IMG/VR virus record: IMGVR_UViG_3300033064_006579
Coordinates: 1-64,000 of that record
DNA length: 64,000 nt
DNA from: a virus
Reading direction: 5' to 3' (one strand)
Of this stretch, positions 1 through 8,096 are shown in pieces (positions within the stretch are counted from its first letter, which is position 1; each line of letters opens with the position of its first letter). The notes under the pieces were generated by a model. The model saw only the letters and a list, made by a program, of their open reading frames with translations, had not been told where the DNA came from and ran no database searches. The translations under genes were made by a program, and so were the position numbers.

Positions 1-166
1 ACGGCGATCTTACAGAATCACAGATGTCTCTAAACATTTTGTGCCTTAGAACCCAATCGATATGTTCCCTCGCCTCCCAATTTCCACAAGCAAAGCAAAC
101 TCCACAATTATGAAACTTGACATTCGGCCTCGTATCGGGCTGAAGACACCTACTGCAATATTCCAT
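1..166 (-). CDS. N-acetyl sugar amidotransferase, N-terminus only (cut by window edge)
   Basis: Reading the minus strand from ATG at 166 gives at least 55 residues starting MEYCSRCLQPDTRPNVKF, then a cysteine pair in CGVCFACGNW. The order CSRC, PDTRP, GVC-x-AC is the N-terminal signature of the WbpG/PseA family, which amidates nucleotide-sugar precursors of LPS or nonulosonic acids using ammonia from a glutaminase partner. A Shine-Dalgarno GGAGG lies at 174-178. The gene follows the upstream LamG gene by 2 nt. The catalytic ATP-pyrophosphatase part is outside the window, so the family call rests on the zinc-binding N-terminus alone. Confidence 0.72.
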   Translation of the reverse strand, partial: MEYCSRCLQPDTRPNVKFHNCGVCFACGNWEAREHIDWVLRHKMFRDICDSVRSP

Positions 167-168
167 TA

Positions 169-720
169 CTATTCCTCCAAACTCCAAAGTTTAAATGATT
201 TGATCGATCCCTTAAACATTCCAAGACCGTACTGTGGGAAGGCGGCAGTGTGAGGAGCACCCATCGACCCAATGATAAGTGGGCCATCGCCCCTTGTGTC
301 ATTCATTACAATTTCCTTTGAATTGATTTTACCGCCTCTTTGTTCTATCGCCAAAGAAATACCGTCATAACTGCCGCTGACGACAATAAGTTTTCCAATT
401 TCAACATCAGTACTAATAGCAATTCCATTGTCGAGTTCTGTCTCAATTCTACGGCCATCGCCTATGTCGACAAAGAAATACTTGCCGGGCTTAACTGGAG
501 CAGGATGGTGATTAAACCACACCTCGGATATAAAACCAAAGCAATAATTTCGGTTCCATTGCCCGTTGCGCTTATCGAAGATAAAACATCCGTCAAGTGA
601 GTTGAGAGAAAACTCAATCTCAAACCTCCATTTTAATAGATTTAATTCGTCTGAATTCTCGACCTGCACAAAACCTCCATCGAACTCAAGGTGATTAAAT
701 TCTGCAACTAATTTACTCAT
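169..720 (-). CDS. LamG/concanavalin-like domain protein
   Basis: 183 residues. The fold signature of a LamG-type beta-sandwich is visible: FDGGFVQVENSDELNL near the N-terminus, then FEIEFSL, and GPLIIGSMG followed by GSIKSFKLWS at the C-terminus. Such domains bind glycans and are common in phage tail fibres. It shares blocks (IFDKR-x-GQW-x-RNYCF, GPLIIGS-x-G-x-PHT) with the next gene, so the two are paralogues from a duplication. There is no signal peptide. Its start overlaps the upstream stop by 4 nt (ATGA). A virion or receptor role is inference from the domain and the neighbouring sugar genes. Confidence 0.7.
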   Translation of the reverse strand: MSKLVAEFNHLEFDGGFVQVENSDELNLLKWRFEIEFSLNSLDGCFIFDKRNGQWNRNYCFGFISEVWFNHHPAPVKPGKYFFVDIGDGRRIETELDNGIAISTDVEIGKLIVVSGSYDGISLAIEQRGGKINSKEIVMNDTRGDGPLIIGSMGAPHTAAFPQYGLGMFKGSIKSFKLWSLEE

Positions 721-1490
721 ATCATATCTCCCTTTATCAACCTTACATCGTCATAGATTTCAAATGTCTTGATTGCTCCATAAAAAAAGCTCGTGCCAAA
801 AACTGGCCACAATCTGGTGTGCGGAACACCGGCAGATCCAATGATAAGAGGACCGTTACCCTTAATCGAATTGCCAAAAGGAATGATCCTACTATCGTAA
901 TGGGCGCCTTCTTTGTTGCTTGCGCATACAAGCAGCCCTAATTCCCAACCGTCATAGTGCACGATTATCTCGATATAAAGAGATCTGTTCCTTATATTCT
1001 CCTCATCACCATCATACAAATTTTCAATCCCATGAATCGGCATGGCAATTCCATTATCAAAATCGTCCGACATCCTTGAGCCGTCACCTATATCAAACAA
1101 TAACCAAGGGGTTCCGAACATCTCTTTTCTAAGATGTTCGGAACGGGCGTGAAAATAAACAAAACAATAATTCCTGTGCCACTGTCCATGACGTTTATCA
1201 AAAATATATTGGGTTCGGTCAAGGCGATAGATAAAAAAATTGCATCGAATTGTAAACGTATCTTGACCAAGCATTGGACTATCTATTTTTGCAAAAGAAT
1301 GACCGTTAAAAGCCAACCATGTCTTTATATCTGGCTCGTCCATAGACTGTCTCAAACCAACTCTACTAACATTAACACCAGCGCCGTCATTCTCATTGCC
1401 AGACAAATCAGTTATTTTCTGCGGTAGCCCGTCATCGGCATCCCCCACACTATCGCATCCGTATTTTGCTATTAGCATATCATAATACAA
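717..1490 (-). CDS. LamG/concanavalin-like domain protein, longer paralogue
   Basis: 257 residues. After an approximately 60-residue lead the LamG core begins at WLAFNGHSFAKIDS, continues through IFDKRHGQWHRNYCF and ends with GPLIIGSAG and FFYGAIKTFEIYDD. It is a paralogue of the following gene. The open frame begins with TTG at 1490, about 12 nt after GGAGG (1503-1507); an in-frame ATG at 1478 is the alternative start. The spacing to the sulfotransferase-like gene upstream is about 20 nt, so both are likely co-transcribed. A role in binding a sugar on a virion or cell surface is inferred, not shown. Confidence 0.66.
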   Translation of the reverse strand: MYYDMLIAKYGCDSVGDADDGLPQKITDLSGNENDGAGVNVSRVGLRQSMDEPDIKTWLAFNGHSFAKIDSPMLGQDTFTIRCNFFIYRLDRTQYIFDKRHGQWHRNYCFVYFHARSEHLRKEMFGTPWLLFDIGDGSRMSDDFDNGIAMPIHGIENLYDGDEENIRNRSLYIEIIVHYDGWELGLLVCASNKEGAHYDSRIIPFGNSIKGNGPLIIGSAGVPHTRLWPVFGTSFFYGAIKTFEIYDDVRLIKGDMI

Positions 1491-1511
1491 TATTTCATTG
1501 TTCCTCCTTCT

Positions 1512-2678
1512 TTAAATGTCAATTCTTTTTACCATTTCACGATAAACTTCTACACACCGCTCATATTCAGCCATATGCTCATTCTTTATGTATTTTGCCT
1601 CGACTTCATCAGGATGCATACGTCCAAGAGCCTTTTTAGAAACTCGCTCATCATTACAATCAAGAAAGCTACTATTTGGTAAAATGCGAATGCTATTGGC
1701 GGTCGGATGATAAAGAGTAGACCAATCAACAACGTCCAGTCTATCGATTAGCCGTAAAATATAATCGCCAAAATCTGCCACCAGTCTATCGAAAGAAAAA
1801 ACTAATAACCCACCATCACCCCTATCGCTCGCCTCAATGGCACCTTCATAATATAAGCGATAATATTTCAACATCGCATTTATATCGCCAACCCTCCATG
1901 GTATATTCACCTCCACATTCGCGGAAGAATTGATCCAATCCCATATGTTTCTAACCATAAAAATCATCTTGCCGTTTCCAAAGTTTTTGATAAAATTCTC
2001 ATAATTGCGACAATAAAGCTCCGGTCTGTCCAGCGTCTGATGCAACAAAACATGTTTTTTCTCTCCATACTTACTCTGAAAATTTATCCAACTTGAAAAA
2101 AACGAGCCGAGGACTATATAAAAAAAATCCTCAAATGTATTTCCTCTGTAGAAAAAAGAATTTGAAATAATCGCATGATAGCCATAGAAATCGAAATCGA
2201 TAGGCACGGCTGCTCGATATGTATTGGAAGTACCCTTTATCCAACCTGACGTAGAATTATAGCGAGAGATACTAAACGAGTCTGATATTCCAGCCAGGCT
2301 TGTTATGTTATCGTGCAGCTCTTTCTCATCCTTAAAAAATGGCCAAATAGATAGTTCACTAAAGTCGAATGGCATAGGGCGAACAATTACCTGAGGATGA
2401 CTATCAAAAATTCTTAAAAATAATGACGATCCTGATCTTGAAGGTTGACACAGTACCAATAATGACGTATTATTTTTGTCGATTTTAATTGTTTTAGATA
2501 AAAACTGTTCATGACTAAAAAAATACCTATTGAACAAATGGTTAAATAAAGTATGGCTACAAGTTTTGCACTCTTTAGTGATTGTTTCATGCCAAGCCTG
2601 GATGCTACTTATAAGAACGCCTACAATATCTCTACCGCAGTTCTTACACAAAAAGATTTTTACTTTCTTATTCATCAT
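1512..2678 (-). CDS. Sulfotransferase-like protein with N-terminal zinc motif
   Basis: 388 residues. Residues about 75-85 read CQPSRSGSSLF, matching the 5'-phosphosulfate loop of PAPS-dependent sulfotransferases, and KMIFMVRNIWDWINSS near residue 245 fits the 3'-phosphate-binding strand-loop (R...S). An N-terminal CKNCG...CKTC cluster (residues 11-39) suggests a small zinc knuckle not usual in the family. The likely reaction is sulfation of a carbohydrate or lipid-linked sugar, in line with the surrounding sugar genes. The acceptor cannot be read from sequence. Two methionines open the frame; either may start. Confidence 0.62.
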   Translation of the reverse strand: MMNKKVKIFLCKNCGRDIVGVLISSIQAWHETITKECKTCSHTLFNHLFNRYFFSHEQFLSKTIKIDKNNTSLLVLCQPSRSGSSLFLRIFDSHPQVIVRPMPFDFSELSIWPFFKDEKELHDNITSLAGISDSFSISRYNSTSGWIKGTSNTYRAAVPIDFDFYGYHAIISNSFFYRGNTFEDFFYIVLGSFFSSWINFQSKYGEKKHVLLHQTLDRPELYCRNYENFIKNFGNGKMIFMVRNIWDWINSSANVEVNIPWRVGDINAMLKYYRLYYEGAIEASDRGDGGLLVFSFDRLVADFGDYILRLIDRLDVVDWSTLYHPTANSIRILPNSSFLDCNDERVSKKALGRMHPDEVEAKYIKNEHMAEYERCVEVYREMVKRIDI

Positions 2679-2683
2679 CCATC

Positions 2684-3841
2684 CTACAATACACTACATT
2701 TTGAGCCAAATTTTAAAGCTTCGGCCTGATAAAATTCAATATCATCCTCGACAGAACATAGAAAATAATCGTACCTATCAAACCACCGATACTTAGAGAT
2801 CCAAGTATAATAAGCCTCCCAACCGTGACGAATATAAACCGTCGGGATATTAAGTTCCTCGGCCGCGAGGAGAAGGGCATACTGATAGAGTTTGTTTCTA
2901 CGATTAAAAAAGACCGCCCTATATTTGCCCCATAATTTTTTCATGAAATACTTCTTCACGGCAAAAATTCTTGGAGCTATCGACTCTATAAAATATAAAA
3001 TCCTCGATGCCAAAACAGACTCAACAATCGATAAATCAATACCAAATTTCTCTGAAACTTCAACAAATAAATCTTTCAATCCGTCAGGCTTCAAACTTCT
3101 TTTATCTACGCCAATGAGCTTCTCGGGAAAATCAATTACTAAACCCGCTTTATACCCCATTTTCTTCACAGCCCTTATCCCAGCAGGCGATGGTCCGGCG
3201 AACAGAATCGGCAATCCTTTTTTCCAACTCGGCAACCACATCATAGATCTCGTCCACTCATAAGGATTTCTGACAAATGGTTTATCCCTCCAATCCCAAT
3301 CGTAAGTTTTCTTAGGTTCGGGAGAAGACTTATTTTCCATTATTACATTCGTCAAATACCCATTGACGTCGCAGGAAGATTCAAACATTCTATAAAACAA
3401 ACTCCAACCCTTAAAAAACAACTCGTCATCATAATAATCCTCTGTCCTATATGGAGTCATATATGTTATGGCCCCAGGCCTCTCTTTTTGCATAATGACG
3501 TCAAATTGAAGAGCGGTACGAATAAAAACATCGACCACATTACGAAGCATCGAAATACAATGTAAAGAGGGCACTTCGGCACCGGCTTCATGCGAATAGT
3601 GATCTTTAAGAACTTGCGAAAGCATCGAAAGCCATCTCTCAACAAACCACTCCTCGTAATCATCCGGCTCTTGCCAGATGTAATAATCCTCCGGTATCTT
3701 ATATTCGATCCCAAGCTTATCAAATTGAGCCATAGCTATCGGAGTAAGAGCGATGGCTTTAGTAGTTTCATCGCAAACAAAATCGAGTGAAACATTTGGT
3801 GTGCCTTCACTAAGAAGAAGACTTTTCGTCTTCATAATCAT
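2684..3841 (-). CDS. Putative GT-B-like surface carbohydrate protein
   Basis: 385 residues with no recognised catalytic motif. The C-terminal part has a Rossmann-like pattern: PILFAGPSPAGIRAVKK near the middle, then IPTVYIRHGWEAY and a tail WFDRYDYFLCSVEDD. The HGWE-type loop after a hydrophobic strand, followed by a 'strand that names a place' motif, is typical of GT-B glycosyl- or glycerophosphotransferases of capsule clusters. The gene lies between the acetyltransferase (32-nt overlap at its start) and the sulfotransferase. It could equally be a sugar-binding or transfer protein of another kind; the function is inferred from context. Confidence 0.4.
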   Translation of the reverse strand: MIMKTKSLLLSEGTPNVSLDFVCDETTKAIALTPIAMAQFDKLGIEYKIPEDYYIWQEPDDYEEWFVERWLSMLSQVLKDHYSHEAGAEVPSLHCISMLRNVVDVFIRTALQFDVIMQKERPGAITYMTPYRTEDYYDDELFFKGWSLFYRMFESSCDVNGYLTNVIMENKSSPEPKKTYDWDWRDKPFVRNPYEWTRSMMWLPSWKKGLPILFAGPSPAGIRAVKKMGYKAGLVIDFPEKLIGVDKRSLKPDGLKDLFVEVSEKFGIDLSIVESVLASRILYFIESIAPRIFAVKKYFMKKLWGKYRAVFFNRRNKLYQYALLLAAEELNIPTVYIRHGWEAYYTWISKYRWFDRYDYFLCSVEDDIEFYQAEALKFGSKCSVL

Positions 3842-4352
3842 ACCTTAAAAACCTATAAAAATGACTGTTATGATACTGCCCATTTCTGAAAACAGTGTCA
3901 AGTAAAGTGCCATCAAGATTGAAACCGCAATATTCAAAAAAACTCATCCCATCTGTATTGAACCCATAGATCTCGGCATAAATACGATGTAGGTTCAACT
4001 GATCAAAAGCGATCTTTTTAAGCTCGCCAATCACCCACTTGCCGATTCCTTTCCTGTAACAATCTACATCACCAATGTAAATCGAAACCTCGGCAGAACG
4101 ATTGGCCCAATCAACGTGGCAGAGGCCGCAGACTCCTATAATGTACCAGTAACCGCCCTTGACATAGAAGTGATTGATGGCGTACATCAGATTCTTGTCG
4201 GGGTCGAGATTTTCAAACCACCTCTCATGCTCCTCCCACGTGAGCATTCTGTACTGCCGAGTCCTCGACATAATCTCAGGATCGTTTCGCCATTCGAATA
4301 ATTTATCTAAATCGCTGTAAGATAATGTTCTAAGACTAATAGGGTTTTCCAT
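3810..4352 (-). CDS. GNAT-family N-acetyltransferase (PseH/RimJ-like)
   Basis: 180 residues, complete GNAT fold. It has LRTLSYSDLDKLFEWRND at the N-terminus (the typical 'WRND' helix), beta-4 GVCGLCHVD, and the acetyl-CoA loop region DVDCYRKGIGKWVIGELKK with R/Q-x-x-G-x-G/A pattern, followed by HRIYAEI and the FFEYCGF motif seen in PseH and RimJ enzymes. In nonulosonic-acid pathways PseH acetylates the amino sugar made by the PseC aminotransferase; an aminotransferase lies 1 kb upstream, which supports that reading. A general protein or amino-sugar acetyltransferase remains possible. Confidence 0.72.
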   Translation of the reverse strand: MENPISLRTLSYSDLDKLFEWRNDPEIMSRTRQYRMLTWEEHERWFENLDPDKNLMYAINHFYVKGGYWYIIGVCGLCHVDWANRSAEVSIYIGDVDCYRKGIGKWVIGELKKIAFDQLNLHRIYAEIYGFNTDGMSFFEYCGFNLDGTLLDTVFRNGQYHNSHFYRFLRYDYEDEKSSS

Positions 4353-4518
4353 CTTCTACCACCTTCCTATTCCTATACCTATTTCTGTTTTGGATCAGTA
4401 GTTTCTCGATCCTCTCGTTCTGATCGCGGATATCAAAGAGGAGTTCTATTTTAATCCATGACGATTTCCTCAGATAAAGCAAGTTGAGTTCTTGTGTAAT
4501 TTCTTTTCTGCTTCTCAT
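4336..4518 (-). CDS. Small charged protein, unknown
   Basis: 60 residues beginning MRSRKEITQELNLLYLRKSS and rich in Arg, Lys, Glu and Asn, probably helical. It fills the gap between two genes and overlaps the acetyltransferase start by 17 nt, which argues for translation. The upstream Shine-Dalgarno is weak (GGGG at about -10). About 100 bases without an obvious feature separate it from the next gene. No family recognised. Confidence 0.45.
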   Translation of the reverse strand: MRSRKEITQELNLLYLRKSSWIKIELLFDIRDQNERIEKLLIQNRNRYRNRKVVEDGKPY

Positions 4519-4621
4519 AATCGACCCCGTTTAAAAAGCTTGGAGGCGGGCGCAATCTAATTAATTACGACACCGGCCTATGGTTTATTTTCGTCTTCCC
4601 GTATGAGTATGACGTCTCTTC

Positions 4622-5425
4622 TCACAGTCCAAACATCGCGGGATGGGGTTTGTCAATAAGCTCCCTACCTCTGAATCGCATAATCGTCCCCATTGCCGCT
4701 TGTTCAAAGCCCTTTGGGAGCTTCCCTTTCCCCGCCCACTTTTCAGGTATCAATGAAAATCGATAGGCTAATTCCCTGCTTTCATTGGAAGATAATTTAG
4801 AACAGACGGATTTGCCTGACGGGATATGGGTAACAGTGTATTTGTCCTTTGAACGCAACATTTTGTGATAGGCAAAATCGCCAAATATAAGCGCTGAAAT
4901 CTCTGGATTTGGTTCAGTGGCACCGGGTTTTGTTTTGAGTTTAATGACTTTCTTTTTGGCCTTAGCCTTTTTCATGGATTCGGAAATATCTGCTTCATTT
5001 TCCAGTATCCGTTCCTGTTTTTTTAGATCTGTTTCCCGCTGCTGTTCTTTATCTACGACCTCCTGTTTTGCTTCTGCCTCTTTCTGTTTATTGGCCTCTA
5101 TCTCCTTGTCAACATAACCCTGCAATGTATCATCAAAAACCTGCAAGCCTTTAATGTCCTTGCCTATACGGTCATATCTATTGGCAAGAAACCGCATTGC
5201 GTCTTTTTTGGATGTAGCTTGGCCCACCATTGCGGGTTCCCATTCAGCATTAGAACCGGCACGGCGCATTTGGATTTCGTACTCCATTTGAGGCGTTTCG
5301 GGATCACTGAAGTTGCCTACCCGAAATTCATATTCAGTTCCGGCAATCGTATCTTTGGCGATTACACCAGCCTCAATCCCTTTACGCCTCTTTATTTTCA
5401 TCGTCGTCGCCCCCTCCAAGCTCAT
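4622..5425 (-). CDS. Hypothetical coiled-coil protein
   Basis: 267 residues. The N-terminal third is a compact beta-rich stretch (GTEYEFRVGNF, YEIQMRRAG). Residues about 95-165 form a highly charged coiled coil rich in Lys, Glu and Gln, and the C-terminal 90 residues look globular again (YTVTHIPSGKSVCSKLSS). Start overlaps the aminotransferase stop by ATGA. A second ATG 24 nt downstream (5401) has an excellent GGAGGGGG in front of it and may be the real start. I do not recognise a family. Confidence 0.6.
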   Translation of the reverse strand: MSLEGATTMKIKRRKGIEAGVIAKDTIAGTEYEFRVGNFSDPETPQMEYEIQMRRAGSNAEWEPAMVGQATSKKDAMRFLANRYDRIGKDIKGLQVFDDTLQGYVDKEIEANKQKEAEAKQEVVDKEQQRETDLKKQERILENEADISESMKKAKAKKKVIKLKTKPGATEPNPEISALIFGDFAYHKMLRSKDKYTVTHIPSGKSVCSKLSSNESRELAYRFSLIPEKWAGKGKLPKGFEQAAMGTIMRFRGRELIDKPHPAMFGL

Positions 5426-6606
5426 AGCAAGTACTCTCCTTCTTTGAAAACACTTTCCATGGCGTCGATAACTATCTCGACATCTTCATTGCTCATCCCT
5501 GGACCACAGGGTAGGCTGACAGTATGGTCTCCAATAAACTCTGCAACGGGAAACATTCCTCTTTTCCATCCGTACCTCTTGGCGTAATAAGTGTGCAGAT
5601 GAATAGGCTTGTAATGAATGCCGCAGAATATATCGCGCGATCTCATCTCCTCAATAAATTTATCTCTGTTGCCAACCCTGATCTGAAAAAGATGAAGCGC
5701 GTGATAATTCTCTCTGCCGAGTGCAAGATCCGGCCAACAACCGTTATAGATTCCTCTATCGCTAAAATCGTTCAGCGCCTCATAATACATTTGAAAAATC
5801 ATTTGGCGTCTCATCCAATTTTCTTTGATATCCCTTAATTGATGAAGTGCAAATACGGCCTCGATATCAGTGCAATTTGCCTTATAACCAAGGTCGACAA
5901 TATCATAGGAGCCAGGCTTTGAGACCCTATTAAAAGCACTCACATCCATCCCATGACACCGCCACGTCATAATTTTCTTAGCGATATCTTCATAATCAGT
6001 AGTGATCATTCCCATCTCAGGTGCCGCTACATTTTTGATAGGATTGAACGAGTAACAGGCAACATCGCCGTACGATCCGACTTTCCTCGCTTTCCACTCC
6101 GCCTCGACAGCATGAGCGCAATCACTGACACAGAAAAGATCGACCCTTGCCGATAAGTCCTCAAAGAAATCCATGTCGCAAGGCCTCCCCGCGAAGTGGA
6201 CTGGGATTACCCCTCTAACCCTTGATAATCTCCTATGTGGACCATCTTCGCCCATGGCATCGTCTATACGAGAAGGATCTAAGCACTGTGTATTCAGGTC
6301 GACATCGATCAGGAATGGCGTTAGCCCATTATGAATAATCGCATTCGCCGTAGAGCAGAACGTCAACGGAGTAGTGACGATGTAGTCATTCGGGCAGTGA
6401 TTGCCTTCGAGACAGGCCTTCACAGACAGCCAGAGAGCCATAGAGCAGGAGTTCACCGCTACTGCATATCGTGAGCCAATATACTCGGCAAACTCCCGCT
6501 CTAATTGCTCGGTCACCTTTCCCATCGTCCACCAACCGCCTTCGATGACGCTTTCAAGAAATGGCATTGTGTTAATATTCAACCTTTGTTTAGATAGAGG
6601 TATCAT
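5422..6606 (-). CDS. PLP-dependent sugar aminotransferase (DegT/DnrJ/EryC1 family)
   Basis: 394 residues, the usual length. The N-terminus (MIPLSKQRLN...GGWWTMGKVTEQLEREFAEY) and YAVAVNSCSMALWLSVKA match the family start and the PLP phosphate-binding 'G-T/S-x-A-L' region. The probable Schiff-base lysine is in CYSFNPIKNVAAPEMG near residue 190. Such enzymes put an amino group on a keto nucleotide sugar (PseC, LegC, PerA, ArnB). Downstream are an acetyltransferase and the start of a WbpG/PseA-like amidotransferase, which together suggest a di-amino or nonulosonic sugar branch. The exact substrate cannot be read. Confidence 0.88.
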   Translation of the reverse strand: MIPLSKQRLNINTMPFLESVIEGGWWTMGKVTEQLEREFAEYIGSRYAVAVNSCSMALWLSVKACLEGNHCPNDYIVTTPLTFCSTANAIIHNGLTPFLIDVDLNTQCLDPSRIDDAMGEDGPHRRLSRVRGVIPVHFAGRPCDMDFFEDLSARVDLFCVSDCAHAVEAEWKARKVGSYGDVACYSFNPIKNVAAPEMGMITTDYEDIAKKIMTWRCHGMDVSAFNRVSKPGSYDIVDLGYKANCTDIEAVFALHQLRDIKENWMRRQMIFQMYYEALNDFSDRGIYNGCWPDLALGRENYHALHLFQIRVGNRDKFIEEMRSRDIFCGIHYKPIHLHTYYAKRYGWKRGMFPVAEFIGDHTVSLPCGPGMSNEDVEIVIDAMESVFKEGEYLL

Positions 6607-6775
6607 TTTTTCCGCCTTGTATCTTCTCGTTATAACACGGAATGCAAATCCAGGAGAACTTCACGAGCGGCACGGATGACGTACAGTTCTTCGACGATCG
6701 TTTGTGTGAAATGAGCATAAAATAACCCGCGCCCTGCTCGTCAGTGTTCTTGCAGTCTGAGACAATGCATTTCAT
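6590..6775 (-). CDS. Small zinc-binding protein
   Basis: 61 residues from ATG at 6775, which overlaps the preceding stop (ATGA); a longer frame upstream exists but the coupled start is more likely. Cysteine pairs MKCIVSDC at the N-terminus and CIPCYNEK near the C-terminus, with a histidine in ISHKRSS, suggest one zinc site. It overlaps the aminotransferase start by 17 nt. Function unknown. Confidence 0.55.
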   Translation of the reverse strand: MKCIVSDCKNTDEQGAGYFMLISHKRSSKNCTSSVPLVKFSWICIPCYNEKIQGGKNDTSI

Positions 6776-6960
6776 GCCGCATAACCCTCCAACCTCTCCT
6801 TCTCCATTAACCATTGAGGGGCAGTTATAGTGTTATTGTCTTCGTCGATCTCACAGAGAGATTCTGGAAAGAAATGATCTTCACCATCGAACTCAAGCCA
6901 CCAGCCCGTCGGGATCTTTCTCTTCAGTTCGTCGTAAATTAGATCAAGTGTTACTGGCAT
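6772..6960 (-). CDS. Small hypothetical protein
   Basis: 62 residues, MPVTLDLIYDELKRKIPTGW followed by an acidic stretch (EIDEDNN). An AAGGA lies about 8 nt before the ATG. The gene is the first one after repeat array 1 in the direction of transcription, so the array forms its leader. No family recognised. Confidence 0.5.
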   Translation of the reverse strand: MPVTLDLIYDELKRKIPTGWWLEFDGEDHFFPESLCEIDEDNNTITAPQWLMEKERLEGYAA

Positions 6961-6977
6961 TTTTTATTCCTTTTTTT

Positions 6978-7311
6978 GAAATCGCTCTATTTCAGTGGTT
7001 TTCTCTTCTACGTTGGCTCGCTCAATTTTAATGGCTTTCTCATTTTAAATGGCTCGCTCCTTGAATTTGGTTTTCTCGATTTCAATGGCTCGCTCTCTCG
7101 TCATGGTTTTCTCTTTTTCGATGGCTCGCTCGTTGAAGGTGGTTTTCTCATTTCAAATGGCTCGCTCCTAATCGTTGGTTTTCTCTTTGTCCCTGGCTCG
7201 CTCTATTCCTCTGGTTTTCTCCTAAATGTTGGCTCGCTCTACATTGGTGGTTTTCTCAAACGTCATGGCTCGCTCTAAGGATTCGGGTTTCTCAAGTCAA
7301 ACGGCAAAATC
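6978..7311. repeat. Alternating 18-bp repeat array 1
   Basis: Seventeen units in strict 18-bp register from 6996 to 7293, plus one degenerate unit at each end (6978, 7302). On the plus strand each unit is a 10-nt motif, TGGTTTTCTC (A) or TGGCTCGCTC (B), followed by an 8-nt spacer with no conserved sequence. A and B alternate without exception; the third unit is TGGCTTTCTC and the last is CGGGTTTCTC. Spacers include TTCTACGT, AATTTTAA and CTTGAATT. The array occupies almost the whole 353-bp gap between the ParB-like stop and the next start. In the transcribed strand the motifs read GAGAAAACCA and GAGCGAGCCA. Confidence 0.95.
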
Positions 7312-7313
7312 CT

Positions 7314-8024
7314 CTAAGCTGCTTTCTTTCCTTTTTTCTTCATCCATCTATTACAAGCCATCACCAGCCCATCGATGACGTCGATGTTCTCATCTGAATA
7401 TTTTACCCAACCCGCGTCAAGCCAGCGGGTAAGTTGTTCGGATGCTTGGAGCGGAGACATACTTATATCTCTATCTATGTGTCCCTCATATTCCTCTTCC
7501 GAAACAACCTCTCCTTCAGGAATTTCAGGGCCGACCTTCCTTGGCTTAGGCCCTGTTGTACCGTCCGGCCCGATTGCTTCGATGAAGTCTTCCTCGCCCC
7601 ATTTTTCGATAGTCCCCAAAGGGCGATGAAACAAAACGGCGACCTCTTCGACCGTAGCTCCTTCGCCGATCAAAGCTAAAATCATTCTTCTCCGAGCAAT
7701 TCCAGTGAGCGGATTGCTTATAGGCAAATTCTCCTTTGCGACATCTATAAGAGCATCCTTCTCGGAATCGTACTGCCTGACTTCGACTTCAACCTCGTGA
7801 CCGGGGTCCTTGCTATACTCTGAGCGAAGTGCCATCAGGCGGTGGTTTCCACTGATGACCCGGAGCGTCTCGCTATCGACAATCATCAGCGGCATATTAA
7901 CGCCATTTCGATAATTCTGTCGATACTCGCTCACGTAAAAAATATTGATTTTACGAATTTCCGTCAGTTTCTTATCGATTACTAAATCGCCGATCGCAAC
8001 TTTCCTTTTAACTTTCTTTTTCAT
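7314..8024 (-). CDS. ParB/Sulfiredoxin-fold nuclease-like DNA-binding protein
   Basis: 236 residues. A ParB N-terminal domain is visible: IGDLVIDKKLTEIRKIN, then MPLMIVDSETLRVISGNHRL and the GNHRLMAL box, the hallmark motif (usually GERR or G-x-HR). A helix-turn-helix follows (IGEGATVEEVAVLFHRPLG). The C-terminal part is acidic then basic (KKKGKKAA). Phage ParB-like proteins act as DNA-binding regulators, partition factors or nucleases. The stop codon is 2 nt from array 1, and an 11-bp inverted repeat lies just upstream of the start, so autoregulation is plausible. Confidence 0.78.
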   Translation of the reverse strand: MKKKVKRKVAIGDLVIDKKLTEIRKINIFYVSEYRQNYRNGVNMPLMIVDSETLRVISGNHRLMALRSEYSKDPGHEVEVEVRQYDSEKDALIDVAKENLPISNPLTGIARRRMILALIGEGATVEEVAVLFHRPLGTIEKWGEEDFIEAIGPDGTTGPKPRKVGPEIPEGEVVSEEEYEGHIDRDISMSPLQASEQLTRWLDAGWVKYSDENIDVIDGLVMACNRWMKKKGKKAA

Positions 8025-8038
8025 CCTACCCTCCTAAG

Positions 8039-8078
8039 GGCTTGCGCAAAAATGTAAGGTTATTTTCTTGCGCAAGCC
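8039..8078. promoter_or_regulatory. Inverted repeat upstream of ParB-like gene (operator or hairpin)
   Basis: GGCTTGCGCAA at 8039-8049 and its exact complement TTGCGCAAGCC at 8068-8078, separated by 18 nt. Each arm itself contains the palindrome TTGCGCAA. It sits about 15 nt before the ParB-like start codon, right at the GGAGG, so it could be a DNA operator for the adjacent ParB-like protein or a hairpin controlling translation. Confidence 0.6.
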
Positions 8079-8096
8079 TAAGATAAAGATTAATTA

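Noticed and set aside
6976-7278. 100-aa plus-strand frame through array 1
   Set aside because: It is a by-product of the 18-bp period (GFL-xxx-GSL repeats), on the strand without genes and without a ribosome-binding site.
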